NCBI GenBank assembly: GCA_937983065.1
Contig: CALKAL010000183.1
Span: 1-18,018 of the forward strand
DNA from: an uncultured Bacillaceae bacterium
GTDB taxonomy: Bacteria > Bacillota > Bacilli > Bacillales > Alkalibacillaceae
Length of the DNA stretch: 18,018 nucleotides
Direction of reading: 5' to 3'
The notes beneath the pieces are model-generated. The model saw only the letters and a program-made list of their open reading frames with translations, searched no databases and was not told the origin of the DNA. Positions 1 through 7,777 of the stretch are shown here, piece by piece. A program made the translations under genes and the position numbers. Every line of letters begins with the position of its first letter. The stretch's first letter is position 1.

Positions 1-207
1 TTTTGCTAAATCTATCGCTTTTTCATAGTTTTGTCTCACTTCAGCATTCCATCTAAAACCACATGCTGCAGCTGTTCTATTTAATTTATCGCCTACTTCT
101 TCAAAGGCATTTAATTGAGTACTACCTTCGCGTATATGTCTGAGCACTGTTTCAGCTAATAGTAAATCATCTTCATGACTCCACGCATCCTGTCTTACTT
201 TTGCCAT
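1..207 (-). CDS. RsfA-family sporulation transcription regulator (5' part)
   Basis: The first 69 codons of a minus-strand gene whose 3' end lies beyond the left edge of the window. The translation starts MAKVRQDAWSHEDDLLLAE and continues with a Myb/SANT-like helix-turn-helix containing RTAAACGFRWN. From memory this is the hallmark N-terminus of the RsfA/GerR (YlbO) family, which adjusts forespore or mother-cell gene expression during sporulation in B. subtilis. The ATG at 205-207 has an AAGGAGAT Shine-Dalgarno sequence at 213-220 with 5-6 nt spacing. The visible part cannot separate RsfA from its paralogue GerR, so no symbol is given. A sigma-G-type promoter lies just upstream, which fits forespore expression. 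The gene is divergent from rarA. Confidence 0.85.
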   Translation of the reverse strand, partial: MAKVRQDAWSHEDDLLLAETVLRHIREGSTQLNAFEEVGDKLNRTAAACGFRWNAEVRQNYEKAIDLAK

Positions 208-245
208 TATTTCATCTCCTTAATTAATTGATAGTTTCCTATTTC

Positions 246-275
246 TATCATGCGCAACATTAAAACTTTATATAC
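246..275 (-). promoter_or_regulatory. Candidate sigma-G (forespore) promoter of the RsfA-family gene
   Basis: Read on the minus strand, GTATA (271-275) is followed by 18 nt and then CATGATA (246-252). This matches the sigma-G consensus as I recall it (GHATR, 18 nt, CATnHTA) at every fixed position. The expected transcript start near 239 would leave a leader of about 30 nt ahead of the ATG at 207. B. subtilis rsfA is known to be transcribed in the forespore by sigma-F and sigma-G. The remaining divergent gap up to 373 shows no convincing promoter for rarA. Confidence 0.5.
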
Positions 276-373
276 ATACATTTTTCGATAAACATACTAA
301 ATACAAACGAGATACATCTTATAGTAAAATAGATATAAGAATAAGAATGGCAGCTTTTAAAGGAGACTCGATT

Positions 374-1675
374 ATGCTTTTTCAAGAACCGTTAGCTTTT
401 AGAATGCGTCCAGAAAAAATTGAAGAAATTGTCGGACAAGATGACATTATAGGTGAGAATACACCATTATATAAAATGATAAAAAAAGGGCATGTCCCTT
501 CAATGCTTTTATACGGTGAGCCTGGTACGGGAAAAACATCGTTAGCTTATGCGATTGCAGGAAGTACAAATAAAGACTTTTATTCAATCAATGCTACAAC
601 TGCGGGAAAAAAAGATATTGAATCAATTATTGCAGAAGCCCGTCTCACTAAAAATGCGATATTTTTTATAGACGAAATTCATCGCTTTAATAAAAGTCAA
701 CAAGATTCTCTATTGAGTGCGTTAGAAGAAGGAGTTTTCACGTTAATCGGGGCGACGACAGAAAATCCCTATCATAGTGTTAACCACGCAATTCGTTCCC
801 GTTGTGGTCAAATTCAGCAGTTAAAACCGTTAAATGAAGAGGCGATTATTAATTTACTATCCCGAGCGATAGAAGACCGTGATAAAGGGTTAGGAATATT
901 AAACATTCGTATTAAAGATGAACATTTAAAAATGATTGCTGAAACGACGGGGGATGGCCGCACAGCTTTATCGATTTTAGAAGATGTTATCTATGCTTCA
1001 GATGAAATAGATGACAAGATTGTCGTTGAAACCGAGACCGTCAGCTACTGTATTAAAAACAAAGGCTTTACCCATGATAAAAAGGGAGATATTTATTATA
1101 ATTTATTATCGGGCCTGCAAAAAAGTATCCGAGGTAGCGATGTCGATGCAGCTTTATACTATTTAGCCCGTTTACTTGAAGGTGGCGATTTAGAAGCTAT
1201 TGCAAGAAGACTGCTCGTCATTGCTTATGAAGATATCGGACTCGCGAATCCAGAGTTATGTAGCCGAGTATATCCAGCAGTTGAAACCGTCTTTAGACTT
1301 GGGTTACCTGAAGGAAGGATTCCGTTATCAGTTATTACTGTTGAGTTATGTTTATCACCGAAATCAAACACGGCTTATAAAGCGCTAGATCGAGCAATCA
1401 CTCACGTGAGAAAAGGCATTACTGATGATATTCCTGATCATATTAAAGATGCTCATTATTCAGGAGCAAAAGAGCTCGGTCACGGGATTGACTATAAATA
1501 CCCTCATAATTATCCGAACGGCTGGGTTTATCAAGAATATTTACCTGATGCCTTAAAAAATGTGACGTACTTTAAACCGAAGCACCTTGGTGAGGAAAAA
1601 CGTTTAAAGCAAGTTTATGATAAACTAACGAAATTAAAGCTCGATGCTCGAAAATCAAAGGAAAGTCATGAATAA
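374..1675 (+). CDS. rarA: RarA/MgsA replication-associated AAA+ ATPase
   Basis: 433-residue clamp-loader-like AAA+ protein of the RarA (MgsA/WRNIP1) family, which acts at stalled replication forks with SSB. Visible motifs, numbered from the chosen start: Walker A GEPGTGKTS at 48-56, Walker B FFIDEIH at 97-103, sensor-1 IGATTENP at 125-132, and an arginine finger in RSRC at 141-144. The C-terminal half carries the family's tetramerisation region, including a GHGIDYKYPHNYPNGW stretch. An upstream in-frame ATG at 347 would add nine residues. The ATG at 374 is preferred because AAAGGAG (359-365) sits 8 nt before it and MLFQEPLAFRMRP is the family-typical N-terminus. cymR follows after 61 nt, as in B. 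subtilis. Confidence 0.95.
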   Translation: MLFQEPLAFRMRPEKIEEIVGQDDIIGENTPLYKMIKKGHVPSMLLYGEPGTGKTSLAYAIAGSTNKDFYSINATTAGKKDIESIIAEARLTKNAIFFIDEIHRFNKSQQDSLLSALEEGVFTLIGATTENPYHSVNHAIRSRCGQIQQLKPLNEEAIINLLSRAIEDRDKGLGILNIRIKDEHLKMIAETTGDGRTALSILEDVIYASDEIDDKIVVETETVSYCIKNKGFTHDKKGDIYYNLLSGLQKSIRGSDVDAALYYLARLLEGGDLEAIARRLLVIAYEDIGLANPELCSRVYPAVETVFRLGLPEGRIPLSVITVELCLSPKSNTAYKALDRAITHVRKGITDDIPDHIKDAHYSGAKELGHGIDYKYPHNYPNGWVYQEYLPDALKNVTYFKPKHLGEEKRLKQVYDKLTKLKLDARKSKESHE

Positions 1676-1695
1676 AGGCATTCGAAACAATCTCA

Positions 1696-1704
1696 TGTTA
1701 AAAT
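1696..1704 (+). promoter_or_regulatory. Candidate extended -10 promoter for cymR
   Basis: TGT followed by TAAAAT (TG at 1696-1697, hexamer 1699-1704) forms an extended -10 element about 30 nt before the cymR start. No good -35 hexamer is present at the usual distance, which is tolerable for an extended -10. Transcription from rarA could also reach cymR, because no terminator is visible between them. Confidence 0.35.
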
Positions 1705-1736
1705 AGACTAGACTAGATTAAAGGGGAAATGATTCA

Positions 1737-2153
1737 ATGAAAATTTCTACTAAAGGCAGGTACGGTTTAACGATTATGATCGCTCTAGCGAAAAATAATC
1801 GAAACGAGCCATTAGCCTTAAAAACGATTGCAAAACAATATAACTTATCCGAGCATTATTTAGAGCAAATAGTCGGGCCTTTAAGAAATGTCGGTTTAGT
1901 TAAAAGTGTTAGAGGGGCAAAAGGTGGTTATTTGTTAACGAAGACTCCGCGAGAAATTTCGACAGCGGACATTATTCGTACCCTTGAAGGGCCGATTCGG
2001 ATTGTTGAAGAAATAGATGGCGAAGAGGCATCCCAACAGCAGTTATGGAAACGGATGTCGGATGCGATTAAAGACGTTTTAGAAACGACAACATTACAAG
2101 ATTTAATCGACGAGCCGGTTGATTATCAGGAAGAAAATATGTTTTATATATAA
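1737..2153 (+). CDS. cymR: Rrf2-family regulator CymR (cysteine metabolism repressor)
   Basis: 138-residue Rrf2-family winged-helix protein. The N-terminus MKISTKGRYGLTIMIALA and the recognition region KSVRGAKGGYLL are typical of CymR. The protein has no cysteines, so it lacks the Fe-S ligand cluster of IscR; this separates it from the IscR branch. In B. subtilis and Staphylococcus, CymR forms a complex with CysK (O-acetylserine thiol-lyase) and represses cystine uptake and methionine-to-cysteine conversion genes. Placement directly ahead of a cysteine desulfurase is the conserved Firmicutes arrangement. AAAGGGG (1720-1726) supports the ATG. A regulon member, mtnN, lies in this same window but without its usual partners. 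Confidence 0.93.
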   Translation: MKISTKGRYGLTIMIALAKNNRNEPLALKTIAKQYNLSEHYLEQIVGPLRNVGLVKSVRGAKGGYLLTKTPREISTADIIRTLEGPIRIVEEIDGEEASQQQLWKRMSDAIKDVLETTTLQDLIDEPVDYQEENMFYI

Positions 2154-2165
2154 AGTGGTGATATT

Positions 2166-3311
2166 GTGAGACGAATATATGTAGATTATGCAGCGACAAC
2201 ACCAATGCATGAAGACGTGATTGACGTAATGAAAGCTGCGATGGAAGATTATTTCGGTAACCCATCGAGCATTCACCATTTCGGTCGGGAAAGTCGTAAA
2301 CGTTTAGATGAAGCACGTGATACGATGGCAAAAAGTATCGGTGCAAACGATCAATCGATTATTTTTACAAGCGGAGGAACAGAGGCCAATAATTTAGCTA
2401 TTTTTGGAGCCGCTTTATCTAATCGGGAGAAAGGGAACCATATTATAACGACTGCCATTGAGCATCATGCAGTCCTCCATCCGTGTGAACAACTCGAAAA
2501 GGAAGGATTTGACGTCACTTATTTGCCAGTTGATGAATCTGGGATTGTATCTATAGAAGATGTCAAAAAAGCGCTACGTGATGATACGATTTTAGTGAGT
2601 ATTATGTATGTTAATAATGAAACAGGAATGATTCAGCCAGTTAAAGAGATTGCTTCTCTACTAAACGACCATCAAGCGTTATTTCATACAGATGCCGTTC
2701 AAGCATACGGGATGTTAAACATTGATGTACTTGATTTAAATGTTGATTTATTAACGACGTCTGCTCATAAAATTTACGGGCCAAAAGGTATTGGCTTCTT
2801 ATATAAACGCGATGATGTTCATTTGCAAAAACTGCTTTACGGCGGTGAACAAGAACGAAAATGGCGTTCAGGAACAGAAAATTTAATATCGATCGCTGGT
2901 TTTCAAAAGGCGGTCCAATTACTTGATGAAACGTTGGATGAGCGAATAAAGAATCTGAACGAATTATACAAAACTTTTTTACAAACATTAGCTGAAGAGG
3001 ACATTGAATTTATTGTCAATGGAGAAGCGGATTTAAAAAACCGCGTACCAAACATTGTCAATATAAGCTTTCCAGGGACAGAGGTTGAAAGCTTTTTAAC
3101 GAATCTTGATTTATCAGGGATTGCTGCTTCATCTGGATCTGCTTGTACAGCTGGTTCCATTGACCCGTCACACGTTTTAAAGGCGATGTACGGAGAGGAT
3201 TCGGATAGACTGTATAACTCGATTCGATTTAGTTTTGGAGTAGAAAATACAATTGATGATGTAAAAACAATTGTTAGGCAAATTAAAAATATTATTCAGC
3301 GATTAAAATAG
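2166..3311 (+). CDS. yrvO: Cysteine desulfurase (NifS/IscS family), sulfur donor for MnmA
   Basis: 381-residue PLP-dependent class V aminotransferase-fold cysteine desulfurase. It begins with GTG after AAAGTGGTGA, 12 nt downstream of the cymR stop. The PLP-binding lysine is K202 in TTSAHKIYGPKG, and the catalytic, persulfide-forming cysteine is C327 in SSGSACTAGS. The HTDAVQ motif (174-179) that supports PLP is present. Its immediate neighbour mnmA is 15 nt downstream. In B. subtilis the equivalent YrvO is known to pass sulfur directly to MnmA for tRNA 2-thiouridine formation. The function is secure; the specialised role is inferred from this pairing. Confidence 0.94.
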   Translation: MRRIYVDYAATTPMHEDVIDVMKAAMEDYFGNPSSIHHFGRESRKRLDEARDTMAKSIGANDQSIIFTSGGTEANNLAIFGAALSNREKGNHIITTAIEHHAVLHPCEQLEKEGFDVTYLPVDESGIVSIEDVKKALRDDTILVSIMYVNNETGMIQPVKEIASLLNDHQALFHTDAVQAYGMLNIDVLDLNVDLLTTSAHKIYGPKGIGFLYKRDDVHLQKLLYGGEQERKWRSGTENLISIAGFQKAVQLLDETLDERIKNLNELYKTFLQTLAEEDIEFIVNGEADLKNRVPNIVNISFPGTEVESFLTNLDLSGIAASSGSACTAGSIDPSHVLKAMYGEDSDRLYNSIRFSFGVENTIDDVKTIVRQIKNIIQRLK

Positions 3312-3326
3312 GAAGGTGGTGTCATC

Positions 3327-4439
3327 ATGGTAGATAATTCGAATATTCGTGTCGTTGTCGGAATGTCAGGAGGAGTCGACTCTTCCGTAACAGCATTATT
3401 ATTAAAAGAACAAGGCTATGATGTCGTCGGTATTTTTATGAAAAACTGGGATGATACCGATGAATTTGGGGTTTGTACAGCGACAGAAGACTATGAAGAC
3501 GTCGTAAAAGTATGTAATCAATTAGATATACCGTACTATGCGGTTAATTTTGAAAAACAATATTGGGATAAAGTGTTCACTTATTTTTTAGATGAATATA
3601 AAGCGGGACGAACACCGAATCCTGATGTGATGTGTAATAAAGAAATTAAATTTAAGGCGTTTTTAGATCACGCCTTATCCCTTGGTGCAGACTATTTAGC
3701 AACGGGTCATTACGCTAAAATTAGAGAAAATAATGGTGAATACGAATTGCTTCGTGGAAAAGACGAAAATAAAGATCAAACGTATTTCTTAAATCAAATT
3801 CCGAAAGAGATACTCCCTAAAATTATGTTTCCTCTTGGCGATTTAGAAAAAGATGATGTTCGTAAAATTGCCTTAGAAAATAATTTAGCAACAGCGACGA
3901 AAAAAGATAGTACAGGAATTTGTTTTATTGGTGAACGGAATTTCAAGGAGTTTTTAAGTGAATATTTACCAGCCCAACCTGGAGAAATGCAAACGTTAAA
4001 CGGTGTTGCTAAAGGAACGCATGACGGTTTAATGTATTATACGATTGGTCAAAGACAAGGCTTAGGAATTGGCGGTGCAGGAGATCCGTGGTTCGTTGTC
4101 GGTAAAAACTTAAAAGATAATATTTTATACGTTGAGCAAGGGTTTCATAATGATGCCTTATATTCTGATGGCTTAATTTCTGTTAACAACAATTGGCTCG
4201 TACCTGTTGATTTATCTCAACCAATTGAATGTACTGCGAAATTTAGATACCGTCAAAAGGATGAGCGAGTCACTGTATATCCTAGAGAAGACGGGACCCT
4301 TGATGTTCGTTTTCATAAAAGTGAACGTGCGATTACACCTGGTCAAGCGGTCGTATTTTATGATGGGGAACTTTGCCTCGGTGGTGGAACGATCGATACG
4401 GTGTACAAAAATGAAGAAACATTAGCTTATTTAGCTTAA
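3327..4439 (+). CDS. mnmA: tRNA-specific 2-thiouridylase MnmA
   Basis: 370-residue enzyme that thiolates U34 at the wobble position of tRNA-Glu, -Gln and -Lys using ATP and persulfide sulfur. The PP-loop SGGVDSS is at residues 14-20. The two catalytic cysteines are C103 (NPDVMCNKEIKF) and C199 (DSTGICFIGER). The central KDQTYFL and TIGQRQGLGIGG stretches are also family signatures. AAGGTGGT precedes the ATG. It sits directly after its sulfur donor yrvO, in what looks like one transcript, and is followed by a hairpin that may end or attenuate that transcript. Confidence 0.97.
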   Translation: MVDNSNIRVVVGMSGGVDSSVTALLLKEQGYDVVGIFMKNWDDTDEFGVCTATEDYEDVVKVCNQLDIPYYAVNFEKQYWDKVFTYFLDEYKAGRTPNPDVMCNKEIKFKAFLDHALSLGADYLATGHYAKIRENNGEYELLRGKDENKDQTYFLNQIPKEILPKIMFPLGDLEKDDVRKIALENNLATATKKDSTGICFIGERNFKEFLSEYLPAQPGEMQTLNGVAKGTHDGLMYYTIGQRQGLGIGGAGDPWFVVGKNLKDNILYVEQGFHNDALYSDGLISVNNNWLVPVDLSQPIECTAKFRYRQKDERVTVYPREDGTLDVRFHKSERAITPGQAVVFYDGELCLGGGTIDTVYKNEETLAYLA

Positions 4440-4443
4440 TTAT

Positions 4444-4484
4444 AGAAAGGTCATCACGAATTTTGTGTTGACTTTTCTTCTTTT
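4444..4484 (+). terminator. Hairpin terminator or attenuator after mnmA
   Basis: A 14-position stem (4444-4457 with 4465-4478) pairs at 13 positions, with one G-U wobble and one T-T mismatch, around a 7-nt loop. It is followed by TCTTTT and a further T-rich stretch. It begins 5 nt after the mnmA stop. The T-tract is interrupted by C and A, so partial read-through into the TPR gene is possible. Confidence 0.6.
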
Positions 4485-4498
4485 ACTTTAGAAGAATG

Positions 4499-4504
4499 AG
4501 GAGG
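4499..4504 (+). promoter_or_regulatory. Ribosome binding site that selects a TTG start
   Basis: AGGAGG lies 9 nt before a TTG at 4514. It overlaps or abuts the two in-frame ATGs at 4496 and 4505, which would each have the site inside or directly against the start codon. The TTG is therefore the best-placed initiator of the TPR gene. Confidence 0.6.
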
Positions 4505-4513
4505 ATGGGTCGT

Positions 4514-5179
4514 TTGGAAAAGATAGAAAAAGGGCTCGAACATATGAAAAACAATCGCTACGATGAAGCGGCGAAGCAATTTACCGAACATATTAATGAC
4601 CATCCCGATGATCCGATCGGTTATGTTAACTTCGGCAATTTACTACTAAGTATCAATGAGTATGATCGTGCGAAAAACTTTTACGAAAAGGCTTTATCTA
4701 TAGATGAGAAATCGTTATCTGCCCATTATAATCTCGGCAATTTATATTACGAACTAGAGAAATTTCAAGAAGCGGCCACGCATTATCAAAAAGCCATTCA
4801 ATTCGGTTTTGATGATGCGGATGCTTATTTCATGCTCGGGATGTCTTTAATGAATAATGAACAGACAAAATTAGCTTTACCTTATTTAAAACGGGCTACT
4901 GAGCTAAACGAAAATGATGTTGACTCTTTATTTTACTACGGTTTAGCATGTGCATATACCGATCAAGTCGATGAAGCATTCACTCAGTTTGATCGTGTTT
5001 TAAAATTAGATAAAAATCATACGGATGCACATTACAATATTGGTGTCATTTACACTTATAAAGATAAATATGATGAAGCATTAGCGCATTTCGATCGAGC
5101 TATCGAAATTCAACCAGATCATTATTTAGCTAATAATGGAAAGAAACAGATTGAAAAACTATTAAACAATGAAATTTAA
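4514..5179 (+). CDS. yrrB: Tetratricopeptide-repeat protein (YrrB-like)
   Basis: 221-residue soluble protein made almost entirely of TPR units. Successive 34-residue repeats contain patterns such as YDRAKNFYEKALSIDEK, FQEAATHYQKAIQFG and YDEALAHFDRAIEIQPD, with about six units in all. There is no signal peptide or membrane segment, so it is probably a cytoplasmic protein-protein scaffold. B. subtilis YrrB holds the same position between mnmA and recD2; its partner is not established. An ATG at 4496 could add six residues, but the Shine-Dalgarno position favours TTG at 4514. recD2 starts 12 nt downstream, so the two genes are probably co-transcribed. Confidence 0.88.
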   Translation: MEKIEKGLEHMKNNRYDEAAKQFTEHINDHPDDPIGYVNFGNLLLSINEYDRAKNFYEKALSIDEKSLSAHYNLGNLYYELEKFQEAATHYQKAIQFGFDDADAYFMLGMSLMNNEQTKLALPYLKRATELNENDVDSLFYYGLACAYTDQVDEAFTQFDRVLKLDKNHTDAHYNIGVIYTYKDKYDEALAHFDRAIEIQPDHYLANNGKKQIEKLLNNEI

Positions 5180-5191
5180 GGTGATTGAAAG

Positions 5192-7489
5192 ATGGACGAG
5201 AAGGGATATATTAAAGGAAAATTAAATTATATGATTTTTCATAATGCTGAAGAACAGTTTTCAATCGCCTCAATTTCAATTTTAGAAACGAATGAATTAG
5301 TGAGTGAGGATGAAATCGTCGTTAAAGGTCATTTTCCTCAACTAACGTATGGAAATGAATATATTTTTTATGGCACTATAATTGAACATCCGAAATTTGG
5401 CGAACAATATGATGTGTTTACTTATGAAAAGGAATTGCCTAAAACAGAAGATAGTTTAATTAAATATTTATCGAGTGATCTTTTTTTCGGTATCGGGAAA
5501 AAAACAGCCGAGCGTATCGTTCAATTACTCGGTATAAAAGCTGTCGATAAAATTTTAGAAAATGAAGATGTTTTAGATCAAATCCCAAGTATAAATAAAA
5601 AATTAAAAGCACGTTTTCTACAAGATTTACGTTTACACCAAGGCTTTGAACGCGTGACGATGGAGCTTGCGAAATACGGAATTGGTTTGCAAATTGCGCA
5701 AAAAATATACGATGTTTATCAAGAAAATACGATCCAACAGTTACATGAAAATCCGTATGACTTCGTATTTAAGATTGAAGGATTTGGTTTTCAACGAGCT
5801 GATGAAATGGCGATTGCAATTGGTCTAGATAAAGATCATCCCTCACGTATACAGGCAGGTTTTCTACATATATTAGAGCTCGATACGTTAAATGGGCATG
5901 TTTATACGAACGAAGAAGATTTAATCGTGAAAACGGAAAAACTATTATTTCCGAAAAAAGATGCGGCATTGGCGGATGAAGACTGGCGAAAATTTTTAAC
6001 TTTACTTGAAGAAGAAGAAATGATTGTAAAAGAGAATGACCGCATTTATTTACCGCATCTTTATTATGCAGAAGAAGGAATTGGCTCACAGCTGAAGCGG
6101 ATTATCGATATGAAGGAAGAAGAATTTATCGACGAAAGCGAATTGTTAAAAACGATTGGCATGATTGAAGAAGAGGAAGGGTTTTCTTACGGTGAAGAGC
6201 AATACGATGCGATTAAATTATCTTTGAAAGAAAAAGTGATGATTTTAACAGGAGGACCAGGTACAGGGAAGACGACGGTCATTAAAGGGATTATTCAATG
6301 TTATGATAAATTATTAAAAAATGAAAAATCTAGCTCGGCAGAATCGAATTATATTCTTGCTGCACCGACTGGAAGAGCTGCTAAACGGTTATCTGAAACG
6401 ACGGGGTTAACCGCAAAAACAATCCATAGTTTACTCGGTTGGATGGGTGAAGATCAGTTTGAATACAATTCGCAAAATAAACTAAAGGGGAAAATGTTAA
6501 TCGTCGATGAATTTTCGATGGTTGACGTTTGGTTAGCTAATCGACTGTTAAAAGCCGTCCCTTCTGAGATGAAAGTGATTTTTGTTGGGGATGAGGACCA
6601 ATTACCTTCAGTCGGCCCGGGGCAAGTGTTATCAGACATTCTCGAGTCGAATAAACTACCGATTAGCCGCTTAACTGACATCTATCGGCAAAAGGAAGAT
6701 TCGTTTATTATTCAGCTTGCACACAAAATTAAGAATGATGATGTAAACAATTTGCCATTGACGAAAAAAGGAGACTTTAATTTTATTCCGTGTCAACAGG
6801 AGCAAATTTTAGCAACTGTCGAAAAGATCGTTACGAAAGCCGTTGACAAAGGGTATCAGAAAAAAGACATTCAAGTGCTAGCCCCGATGTATAAAACAAA
6901 TGTCGGCATCCATCAATTAAATCGTAAATTACAACAAATTTTCAACCCAACGAATCAGTCAAAACGACGTATTCAACATTTCGACGATGTGCTTATTACA
7001 GGGGATAAAGTGATTCAATTAGTCAATCAACCCGAAAAGCAAGTATATAATGGTGATATTGGTGAGATTGTCGCGATAAAAAAAGCGAATGAATCCGAGA
7101 GTAAAAAGGAAGAAGTGATTGTTGATTATGACGGGCTTTTAGTACCTTATACGAAGCAGGAGTTGAATCAAATTATGCTTGCGTATGCGATATCGATTCA
7201 TAAATCTCAAGGTAGTGAATTTCCGATTGTTATTTTACCTGTCGCACGGAGCTATCGGAGAATGCTCGTTAAAAAGCTTTTATATACAGCAATTACCCGA
7301 AGTAAATCGTCTTTAATTATTTGTGGTGAATATGATGCCTTTATAGACGGATTAAATAAAGACGATGCTTATGTGAGAAAGACGACTCTCGTTGATCGGA
7401 TTGAACATATTTTTAATTTAGATCGAAAGCTAGATGAAGATGATGAACAAGTAGAGGATGAAGAACTTTCACCTTATGATTTTATGTAA
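5192..7489 (+). CDS. recD2: RecD2-type ATP-dependent 5'-3' DNA helicase
   Basis: 765-residue SF1B helicase of the RecD2 type, found in bacteria where it acts without RecBC and supports fork progression and mismatch or recombination repair. The N-terminal region has helix-hairpin-helix-like segments (FFGIGKKTAERIVQLLG at 98-114 and IEGFGFQRADEMAIAIG at 195-211). The motor domains have Walker A GGPGTGKTT at 354-362, Walker B IVDEFSM near 437-443, motif III GDEDQLPSVGPG at 466-477, HKSQGSEFP at 670-678, and motif VI LLYTAITRSK at 696-705. The acidic C-terminal tail (from about 748) is slightly variable. Length is close to the roughly 800 residues of B. subtilis YrrC. The ATG has AAGGTGAT upstream. 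Confidence 0.95.
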   Translation: MDEKGYIKGKLNYMIFHNAEEQFSIASISILETNELVSEDEIVVKGHFPQLTYGNEYIFYGTIIEHPKFGEQYDVFTYEKELPKTEDSLIKYLSSDLFFGIGKKTAERIVQLLGIKAVDKILENEDVLDQIPSINKKLKARFLQDLRLHQGFERVTMELAKYGIGLQIAQKIYDVYQENTIQQLHENPYDFVFKIEGFGFQRADEMAIAIGLDKDHPSRIQAGFLHILELDTLNGHVYTNEEDLIVKTEKLLFPKKDAALADEDWRKFLTLLEEEEMIVKENDRIYLPHLYYAEEGIGSQLKRIIDMKEEEFIDESELLKTIGMIEEEEGFSYGEEQYDAIKLSLKEKVMILTGGPGTGKTTVIKGIIQCYDKLLKNEKSSSAESNYILAAPTGRAAKRLSETTGLTAKTIHSLLGWMGEDQFEYNSQNKLKGKMLIVDEFSMVDVWLANRLLKAVPSEMKVIFVGDEDQLPSVGPGQVLSDILESNKLPISRLTDIYRQKEDSFIIQLAHKIKNDDVNNLPLTKKGDFNFIPCQQEQILATVEKIVTKAVDKGYQKKDIQVLAPMYKTNVGIHQLNRKLQQIFNPTNQSKRRIQHFDDVLITGDKVIQLVNQPEKQVYNGDIGEIVAIKKANESESKKEEVIVDYDGLLVPYTKQELNQIMLAYAISIHKSQGSEFPIVILPVARSYRRMLVKKLLYTAITRSKSSLIICGEYDAFIDGLNKDDAYVRKTTLVDRIEHIFNLDRKLDEDDEQVEDEELSPYDFM

Positions 7490-7517
7490 GAGACGTGTAT
7501 AAATAATAAAGGGTTTG

Positions 7518-7557
7518 GACAAACTACGACAAACTTTGATTATAGAGGAGTTTGTCG
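7518..7557 (+). repeat. GACAAACT repeats: operator- or hairpin-like leader of the zinc-ribbon gene
   Basis: GACAAACT occurs as a direct pair (7518-7525 and 7528-7535). The second copy, extended to CGACAAACT (7527-7535), is matched by a perfect inverted copy AGTTTGTCG (7549-7557) ending one base before the start codon at 7559. The 13-nt loop plus the first bases of the 3' arm contain the Shine-Dalgarno GAGGAG (7545-7550). The arrangement could be a protein operator or an RNA hairpin that limits ribosome access. Confidence 0.5.
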
Positions 7558-7558
7558 A

Positions 7559-7735
7559 ATGAAATGTCCTAACTGTCAATCTTCAGATATCGGTAAAATA
7601 GGTGAAGAACAATATTATTGTTGGAACTGTTTTATAGAAATGTCCTTTGAAAATGGTCGCTTACACGTCCAAGAAATTCATGAAGATGGCTCCTTATCGT
7701 CTTTAGACGACCTCTTTTTAGATGAGGATCAGTAA
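7559..7735 (+). CDS. Small two-CxxC zinc-ribbon protein, function unknown
   Basis: 58-residue protein beginning MKCPNCQSSDIGKIGEEQYY. Two CxxC pairs (C3/C6 and C21/C24) with 14 residues between them form a complete minimal zinc-ribbon knuckle. The second half is acidic and ends LFLDEDQ. GAGGAG lies 8 nt before the ATG, an ideal position. The reading frame fills most of the space between recD2 and the alaS leader, and its codon use matches its neighbours, so I consider it real. Small conserved zinc-ribbon proteins are known in this part of Bacillaceae genomes, but I do not recognise a studied homologue. The isolated ribbon suggests binding of nucleic acid or a protein partner; that is inference. 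Confidence 0.8.
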   Translation: MKCPNCQSSDIGKIGEEQYYCWNCFIEMSFENGRLHVQEIHEDGSLSSLDDLFLDEDQ

Positions 7736-7741
7736 AATAGA

Positions 7742-7770
7742 TTGACAAAGCGAATCTCATTTTCTATAAT
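7742..7770 (+). promoter_or_regulatory. Consensus sigma-A promoter of the alaS operon
   Basis: TTGACA (7742-7747), 17 nt, TATAAT (7765-7770): both hexamers and the spacing match the consensus exactly. The transcript would start near 7777, just ahead of the T-box leader. Such a strong promoter is usual where control is exerted by downstream antitermination. Confidence 0.92.
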
Positions 7771-7777
7771 TTAGCAT

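Noticed and set aside
347..373. Nine-residue N-terminal extension of rarA
   Set aside because: The Shine-Dalgarno sequence at 359-365 lies inside it and serves the ATG at 374, which also matches the family N-terminus.
2641..2988. 115-codon minus-strand frame within the cysteine desulfurase gene
   Set aside because: Antisense shadow of conserved coding sequence.
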